Source: Treponema sp.
Lineage (GTDB): Bacteria > Spirochaetota > Spirochaetia > Treponematales > Treponemataceae
DNA: 34,553 nt
Assembly: GCA_017449265.1 (NCBI GenBank)
Contig: JAFSJW010000072.1
Coordinates: 1 to 34,553, forward strand
Direction of reading: 5' to 3'
How positions within the stretch are numbered: position 1 is the first letter of the stretch; every line of letters starts with the position of its first letter. Under the pieces are notes generated by a model. That model was not told the origin of the DNA. It made no database searches and saw nothing but the letters and a program-made list of their open reading frames with translations. Shown piece after piece: positions 30,330-34,553 of this stretch. The translations under genes and the position numbers were made by a program.

Positions 30330-31271
30330 ATGAAGATTTTGTGTTTGTGTTTGAGTGCTACGATTCAAAGGACTTTGTGCTTTGAATCGTTCGAGAAAGG
30401 CATTGTGAACAGGACTTCGGTCTTTCGTGAGGATGCAAGCGGGAAAGCCCTTAACGCAGCCCGCGTCCTGAATCAGTTTGAGAGTGGTTCGGCGAAAGTT
30501 CTGTGTCCTGTGGGAAAAGAGAACGCAGGGCGATTCCTTGACCTTGCCGCGCGCGACAAGATTGATGTGTCTTATGTGTCCGTTCCGGGCAATGTGCGCG
30601 AGTGCTGGACGATTCTTTCGGCTGGCGGTTCCACGACGGAGGTTATTGCCGATGAGAGAGCGGATGTTTCTCAGGAGCTTTCTGAGCAGATTGAATCATC
30701 GTTGCTTTTGCAATTTTCTTCTGAAATAGAAAAATGCGACGCGCTTTTGTTCGCAGGAAGCACTCCGAAATTGTTCAGATCAGACATAAACAAAAAAATC
30801 TGCTCAATCGCAAAAAGCGCGGGAAAAATCGTTCTGGCTGATTTCTGCGGTGCGGCTCTTCGCTCCGTACTTGAAGAAAAGTCTGCCGTCCCAGATTTTG
30901 TGAAAATCAACGAGGAAGAGCTTTCCAAATCGTTTCCGGGCGAAAATATTGCTGGCAAAATCAATGTTCTTTCTATAAAATATGGTAATTCATTCATAAT
31001 CACTCGTGGGGAAGAAAAGACAATCGCAAGCTTGCGAGGAAAAGATTTTGAGTGCGAGACGGAAAAAATCGTTCCCGTCAATACGACTGCTTGCGGGGAC
31101 AGCTTTGACGCAGGATTTTTGTACGAAATGCTTTTGTCAGGCGATTTTGAAAAAGCGTTGCTCCGGGGGACTTTTGCCGCAAGTCGCAATGCGGAGAGTG
31201 TCGTTCCTGGCAAAATGGAGGTTGCCGCATTTGATGCGTCAATTTATTTGAACGGTTCTAAATACCGATAA
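30330..31271 (+). CDS. PfkB-family sugar kinase (1-phosphofructokinase-like)
   Basis: 313-residue ribokinase-fold kinase. The N-terminus ILCLCLSATIQRTLCF resembles the 'NPAIDRT' start of 1-phosphofructokinase and tagatose-6-phosphate kinases, followed by GKALNAARVL (normally GKGxNVA), and the ATP/anion-hole motif TTACGDSFDAGF with catalytic Asp257. The substitutions in the first two motifs make the sugar uncertain. No PTS genes adjoin it. The ATG at 30,330 is preferred over the 87-nt-longer frame because of family start and the promoter position. Its TAA overlaps the next ATG. Confidence 0.85.
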   Translation: MKILCLCLSATIQRTLCFESFEKGIVNRTSVFREDASGKALNAARVLNQFESGSAKVLCPVGKENAGRFLDLAARDKIDVSYVSVPGNVRECWTILSAGGSTTEVIADERADVSQELSEQIESSLLLQFSSEIEKCDALLFAGSTPKLFRSDINKKICSIAKSAGKIVLADFCGAALRSVLEEKSAVPDFVKINEEELSKSFPGENIAGKINVLSIKYGNSFIITRGEEKTIASLRGKDFECETEKIVPVNTTACGDSFDAGFLYEMLLSGDFEKALLRGTFAASRNAESVVPGKMEVAAFDASIYLNGSKYR

Positions 31272-31849
31272 TGAAAAATATGATAAAAAAGCATCAATTT
31301 GTTTATTTGTGGCTTTTTCTTTTTTTTCTTTCCACCTTGCCGAGCGTATGCGCAGAATCTGCTTCTTCGGAGGAGTCTGGGGCAATGTTCGTGAGCGCGG
31401 AAGAAGCGAGGAAACTGCGCGAGGATTTGGTTGACTACAGCAAGTGCTTTCTGGGCTGCCCCTATCGCTCTGGCGGCATGGGACCAAATTCTTTCGACTG
31501 CTCGGGCTTTGTCTGCACTATGTCCCGCGATTCAATTGGGGTTCCGCTTCCCAGAACTTCCCGTGCGATTTTCAATAAAATGACCGTAATCGAAAAGGAA
31601 AATCTTGAGCCGGGCGACCTTGTGTTTTTCAAGACGACAAGCACGGGAAGCATTTCTCATGTGGGCATTTTCATCGGGGAGAACAAATTTATTCACGCTG
31701 CAAGCGATGGTCCTGAAACTGGGGTTATAATCACTTCCTTGAATGAGCGGTTCTGGAAGAACACTTATTTTGCTTCCGGGCGTTATCTTGCTTCGGCAAA
31801 AATTCCGAGTGTGGACGATGTTGAAAAAGATTCGGAAAATGTGGATTAG
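31271..31849 (+). CDS. NlpC/P60 cysteine peptidase, exported
   Basis: 192 residues: signal peptide (FVYLWLFLFFLSTLPSVCAE), then an NlpC/P60 domain with Cys77 in FDCSGFV, His130 in SHVGIFIG and His142 in FIHAA. Such enzymes cut peptide bonds in peptidoglycan stems. The C-terminal 25 residues are an acidic tail. TAATG overlap with the PfkB gene indicates coupling, although the two have no obvious joint role. The catalytic triad is complete. Confidence 0.93.
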   Translation: MKNMIKKHQFVYLWLFLFFLSTLPSVCAESASSEESGAMFVSAEEARKLREDLVDYSKCFLGCPYRSGGMGPNSFDCSGFVCTMSRDSIGVPLPRTSRAIFNKMTVIEKENLEPGDLVFFKTTSTGSISHVGIFIGENKFIHAASDGPETGVIITSLNERFWKNTYFASGRYLASAKIPSVDDVEKDSENVD

Positions 31850-31852
31850 GTT

Positions 31853-31912
31853 ATCTCATTTTGCTCAGAATGATTTTTTAATCAGAGATTCATTTTTATT
31901 CTCTGAAACATA
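31853..31912. repeat. Dispersed repeat arm and small hairpin
   Basis: TCATTTTGCTCAGAATGA is a compact version of the TCATTCTGAGC family. It is followed by TCAGAG...CTCTGA with a 13-nt loop. May end transcription of the PfkB-NlpC pair, but there is no T-tract directly after the stem. Confidence 0.5.
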
Positions 31913-31938
31913 TTTTTGATTTTTTTGTTTGGGTTTAT

Positions 31939-32580
31939 ATGAAAAAGATTTATTTTTTAATTACTGCGTTTTCTCTTATGACTTTTATCTCATGCTCTCC
32001 GAAGATTTCCGTCACGGCAAAGGCGACTGGCGGCTCTGATGTTGTGTTCAAAACAGGATTTTCGGACAGTACGGCGGATACTCTCCGGACAATTTCGGGG
32101 CTTCCTGCAAATTCCCCGATTTTTTCTACTGACGATATAAAAGAAATCTTGACTCAGGCTGGAGTTCAGCGAACGATTGTCAGAACGCCATCTCCAATGC
32201 AGGTGGAATCATCGGGCTTTATTCCTGCTGCGCTTTCCGAGCTTTCAAAGACGAATATTTTCCGTCAGACGCAACGCTCACTGTCAATTACGCTCGGCCC
32301 TAAGCAGCTGAAAGAAATCTATTCGCGCATTGGCACTGAGTCACAGGCGTATTTTGATATGATGATGATTCCTGCCCTGATTGGCGAGGAAATGGATGCG
32401 GAGGAATACCGCCAGCTTCTTTCTGCTATGTACGGGGCTAAGTTCGCCAACGAGCTTGTTGACGGAAAGATTTCTATCACTCTCACTTCCCCGAACGGAA
32501 AAAAGACCACTAGAGCCGAGGCAACGCTGGGTGAAATCCTTACGCTCCAGAAAGAAAAGACTTGGAGCGTGAACTGGTAA
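31939..32580 (+). CDS. Lipoprotein of unknown function
   Basis: 213 residues with lipobox MTFISC (Cys19). The mature part reads KISVTAKATGGSDVVFKTGF, a helical middle (LSKTNIFRQTQRSLSITLGP, then KQLKEIYSRIGTESQAYFDM), and a C-terminal strand pair ending KEKTWSVNW. No family recognised. No strong ribosome site (GGGTTT). It is likely to be tethered to the outer or inner membrane. The palindrome copy C lies 19 bp after its stop. Confidence 0.8.
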   Translation: MKKIYFLITAFSLMTFISCSPKISVTAKATGGSDVVFKTGFSDSTADTLRTISGLPANSPIFSTDDIKEILTQAGVQRTIVRTPSPMQVESSGFIPAALSELSKTNIFRQTQRSLSITLGPKQLKEIYSRIGTESQAYFDMMMIPALIGEEMDAEEYRQLLSAMYGAKFANELVDGKISITLTSPNGKKTTRAEATLGEILTLQKEKTWSVNW

Positions 32581-32598
32581 AATTCTTTGCAAGAACAA

Positions 32599-32637
32599 TA
32601 GAGCTGGTTGGAAAACTGAAGTTTCCGAACAGCTCTA
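32599..32637. repeat. Long palindrome, copy C
   Basis: TAGAGCTG-gTTGGAAA / TTTCCGAAc-AGCTCTA around ACTGAAG, the most perfect of three copies. It lies between convergent stop codons with no recombinase next to it, so the element is dispersed rather than private to the recombinase. Confidence 0.8.
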
Positions 32638-32675
32638 ATCTTTTATCTAATGTCAGGTGTGCTGTCAATAAGTTC

Positions 32676-32713
32676 TGCCGCTATATTTTGGTGGATGCCG
32701 AAATACAGCGGCA
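32676..32713. terminator. Hairpin between lipoprotein and SPFH genes
   Basis: TGCCGCT pairs with AGCGGCA, with further A/T pairs (ATATTT / AAATA) inside. Located between convergent genes; two-way termination is plausible but no T-tract follows. Confidence 0.4.
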
Positions 32714-32743
32714 TGATGATACTTTTGGAGCAGCCCCGTTTTC

Positions 32744-33664
32744 CTACTTCCGCGCTATTTCCGCGATTGAAGTCACTACGCCTGCAAGGTTCTGGAAATC
32801 TGCTGGCACGATGATTTTGGTTGCATGACCGTCAGCCGCTTTTTCCAGTGATTCAAGGCTTCGGAGCTTGATGACGGCTTCATCAATCTGCGCGTCTTTG
32901 AGCATTTTCAAACCGTCGGCCGTTGCTTTCTGAACTTCAAGGATAGCCTGTGCCTCTCCTTCTGCCTTTCTGATTTTAGCCTCTTTCTCAGCTTCGGCCT
33001 GCAAAATCATCGCTTGCTTCTGAGCTTCCGCCTCAAGGATTTTTGCCTGTTTCTGACCTTCCGCAACAAGAATCTCCGACTGCTTTTGTCCTTCTGCAAT
33101 TAAAATCTTTTCGCGTCGTTCACGCTCTGCGCGCATTTGTTTTTCCATTGCCTCACGGATTGCTTCCGGCGGCATGATGTTCTTTACTTCGACGCGGTTC
33201 ACCTTGATTCCCCACGGATCGGTTGCTTCGTCAAGGATTGAGCGCATCTTTGTGTTGATGACATCGCGGCTCGTTAGCGTAGCGTCCAAATCAAGCTCAC
33301 CGATTATGTTTCGGAGTGTGGTTGCGCTAAGGTTTTCGATTGCGAGCATTGGGTTCTCAACGCCGTAAGTGTAGAGTTTTGGATCTGTAATCTGCATGTA
33401 GACGACAGTATCGATTTTCATCGTTACATTGTCTTTTGTGATTACCGGCTGCGGCGGAAAGTCCAGGACTTTTTCTTTGAGCGAAACATGGTTCGCAATC
33501 TTATCGAGGAATGGCATCTTCACATGGAGACCTGTCTGCCATGTGGCGCAATATGTTCCAAGCCGCTCTATGATGTATGCGTGCGACTGCGGGACAATCC
33601 GTATATTCGTTACGATTAAAAGAAAAACGATGAAAATCAATATTGCGAGTACATAAATTGGCAT
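32744..33664 (-). CDS. SPFH/Band 7 membrane protein (stomatin/QmcA type)
   Basis: 306 residues: one N-terminal membrane helix (VLAILIFIVFLLIVTNI), a Band 7 domain (VPQSHAYIIERLGTYCATWQ, FPPQPVITKDNVTMKIDTVV, LRNIIGELDLDATLTSRD), then a long coiled coil made of repeats AEGQKQ / AEAQKQA (about 185-245). These oligomerise into cage-like membrane rafts and regulate proteases or membrane order. No NfeD partner gene is adjacent. GGAG 7 nt before the ATG. The 62-aa membrane protein upstream on the same strand is separated by a terminator, so they may be transcribed apart. Confidence 0.93.
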   Translation of the reverse strand: MPIYVLAILIFIVFLLIVTNIRIVPQSHAYIIERLGTYCATWQTGLHVKMPFLDKIANHVSLKEKVLDFPPQPVITKDNVTMKIDTVVYMQITDPKLYTYGVENPMLAIENLSATTLRNIIGELDLDATLTSRDVINTKMRSILDEATDPWGIKVNRVEVKNIMPPEAIREAMEKQMRAERERREKILIAEGQKQSEILVAEGQKQAKILEAEAQKQAMILQAEAEKEAKIRKAEGEAQAILEVQKATADGLKMLKDAQIDEAVIKLRSLESLEKAADGHATKIIVPADFQNLAGVVTSIAEIARK

Positions 33665-33677
33665 TTGAAACTCCTAT

Positions 33678-33710
33678 AAAAAAAAGCTGCACTTGAAAAA
33701 GAGCAGCTTT
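33678..33710 (-). terminator. Intrinsic terminator after the 62-aa gene
   Basis: On the minus strand AAAGCTGC, a 12-nt loop, GCAGCTTT and a run of eight T ending at 33,678. It ends just before the ribosome site of the SPFH gene, so some read-through may be used to express that gene. Confidence 0.75.
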
Positions 33711-33728
33711 GTTCTGAAAAATATCTTG

Positions 33729-33917
33729 CTACCGGCCCAGCATATGACCAAGCGATGCGAATGCTTTTCCAACCGGGTCAAAGTCCAAGAGAAGAATGTC
33801 AACAGCAAAGAAAATAACGAAGCCTATGACGGCGATAAGAAGAAGTGCTCCAACTCCAATAAGCAGCTGGATAACTACCGGAAGTTTATCAAAATTACTA
33901 GATGATTTTTCAACCAT
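33729..33917 (-). CDS. 62-aa single-helix membrane protein, unknown
   Basis: MVEKSSSNFDKLPVVIQLLI starts a protein with one strong membrane helix (IGVGALLLIAVIGFVIFFAV) and a short tail DILLLDFDPVGKAF. A very good AAAGGAG site 9 nt before the ATG fixes this start over the longer frame. Its own promoter and terminator mark it as a separate transcription unit. No family recognised; it might accompany the SPFH protein in the membrane. Confidence 0.75.
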   Translation of the reverse strand: MVEKSSSNFDKLPVVIQLLIGVGALLLIAVIGFVIFFAVDILLLDFDPVGKAFASLGHMLGR

Positions 33918-33951
33918 AAAATACGCTCCTTTAACAATATTGTCAATTTTA

Positions 33952-33980
33952 ATGATAAACTGTGATTTTGTATCAGTCAA
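33952..33980 (-). promoter_or_regulatory. Promoter of the 62-aa gene
   Basis: TTGACT (33980-33975), 17 bp, TATCAT (33957-33952) on the minus strand; start of translation is 35 nt further on. Confidence 0.6.
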
Positions 33981-34023
33981 GTAAAATTTTTTAAAAAGTT
34001 TCTGAAAGAAAACTCAGGGCTGT

Positions 34024-34119
34024 TTTGGTGGAAGAAGCAAAATGCTACTTTCGAAGCGTGTTTTTCTCCTTCCACCAAGCCCCCAACCTCTTTTCCGCAC
34101 GACTTGGGGACACCCCAAG
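34024..34119. other. Large hairpin and CTTGGGG hairpin, non-coding
   Basis: TTGGTGGAAG (34025-34034) pairs perfectly with CTTCCACCAA (34069-34078), enclosing 34 nt. Directly after, CTTGGGG-ACA-CCCCAAG (34103-34119) forms a tight stem. No gene is seen between 33,918 and the right end. Confidence 0.6.
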
Positions 34120-34150
34120 ACCCTGCCTGAGATTGCTGGAGGTAATTTTT

Positions 34151-34428
34151 TCTGAGTTTGGAACTCAGAGCTGATTCGGGCTTGGTCAGGGGCTGCTCGT
34201 GAGTGATTCGTTCCGAGCTTGGAACTCAGAGCCAGTTTGGGCTTGGTCGGCTGCCCTTCAGTTTGATTCTAAAACTTAGAACGAATTGCTAGCTCGGGCT
34301 GAGTCGGGGTCGCTTGCAAGGGATTAGTTCAGAGTTTTGGACTCAGAGCTAATTCGGGCTTGGTCGGGCTGCCCCCAGATTGATTCTAAAACTCCGAACG
34401 GATTGCCGATTTGGGCTGAGTCGCGGGC
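34151..34428 (+). repeat. Five ~60-bp repeat units (same family as 17889-18633)
   Basis: Units at about 34151, 34212, 34265, 34329 and 34382 all share the pattern: a short palindrome (TTCTAA..TTAGAA or CTGAG..CTCAG type), then CTRRTTYGGGCTKRGTCGGG. All in plus orientation, the opposite of the three at 18471-18633. Not perfect copies, so not a CRISPR. Confidence 0.75.
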
Positions 34429-34553
34429 CGCATCCCCAAGCCAGCAATCCGACACAAAAAGTGCGCAGCGTGAAGAAAAGCAGAAGGGCTTGGAGCGCTT
34501 GCAGGGTGCGAAGGAGCGAAGCGACTGAGACAAATACCGCTTACCCTGCACCG
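34429..34553. other. Right-end non-coding sequence
   Basis: TGCAGGGT (34500-34507) and ACCCTGCA (34543-34550) are perfect inverted arms around 35 nt. Nothing else recognised up to the window edge. Confidence 0.4.

Noticed and set aside
34151..34428. CRISPR array
   Set aside because: The units are imperfect, have no constant repeat with unique spacers, and no cas gene is in the window.

Overview
The window looks like a chromosomal segment of a spirochaete, most likely a host-associated, carbohydrate-using Treponema. This is an inference, not proof. The supports are a chemotaxis cluster (CheD beside a receptor-like coiled-coil protein and a MinD/FlhG-type ATPase), type-2 PyrF, a PurO-like IMP cyclohydrolase, a 4-TM FtsK, a SUMF1/C-type-lectin protein with a hypervariable-looking C-terminus, a GH43 xylosidase, and many short dispersed palindromic repeats. 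No rRNA, tRNA or CRISPR array was recognised.

Layout. 1-97: start of an exported protein (minus). 98-531: intergenic, with paired GTCTACAC boxes and a dispersed inverted repeat. 532-5607 (minus): ParA/MinD ATPase -> receptor-like signalling protein -> cheD -> murE. 5713-6642: pyrF (plus), convergent with a MATE exporter (6697-8070, minus). 8351-13987 (minus): ftsK -> dus -> mscS, tightly packed, with ftsK carrying an acidic linker built from 153-nt repeats. 14071-14868: SAM methyltransferase (minus).

14,900-18,650 is an accessory region. It holds a tyrosine recombinase with a copy of one long palindrome on each side, a SUMF1-fold protein whose last 35 codons look like a diversity-generating-retroelement (DGR) variable region, a toxin-antitoxin pair whose PIN toxin is cut after about 16 codons, and about 900 bp of non-coding DNA. 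That DNA contains two copies of a predicted terminator-ended small RNA and a family of about 60-bp repeats that returns at 34,150-34,430.

18,646-22,390: apbE (minus), then def, IMP cyclohydrolase, a small membrane protein, an ASCH protein and a 4-TM protein (plus). 22,377-23,909: GH43 (minus). 24,063-25,788: AT-rich restriction-modification pair (minus) bounded by dispersed repeats. 25,955-30,223 (minus): uppP -> exported protein -> MBOAT acyltransferase -> SGNH/AlgX-like protein, read as an envelope O-acylation operon. 30,330-32,580 (plus): PfkB kinase, NlpC/P60 hydrolase, lipoprotein. 32,744-33,917 (minus): a 62-aa membrane protein and an SPFH protein. 33,984-34,553: non-coding repeats and hairpins.

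Two themes run across the window. Several genes without a convincing Shine-Dalgarno have a -10-like hexamer ending exactly 7 nt before the start codon, suggesting leaderless mRNAs. Several unrelated dispersed repeat families sit at nearly every accessory junction and inside the ftsK coding sequence. No reverse transcriptase or DGR template repeat is present, so any DGR acting on the SUMF1 gene would have to act from elsewhere.
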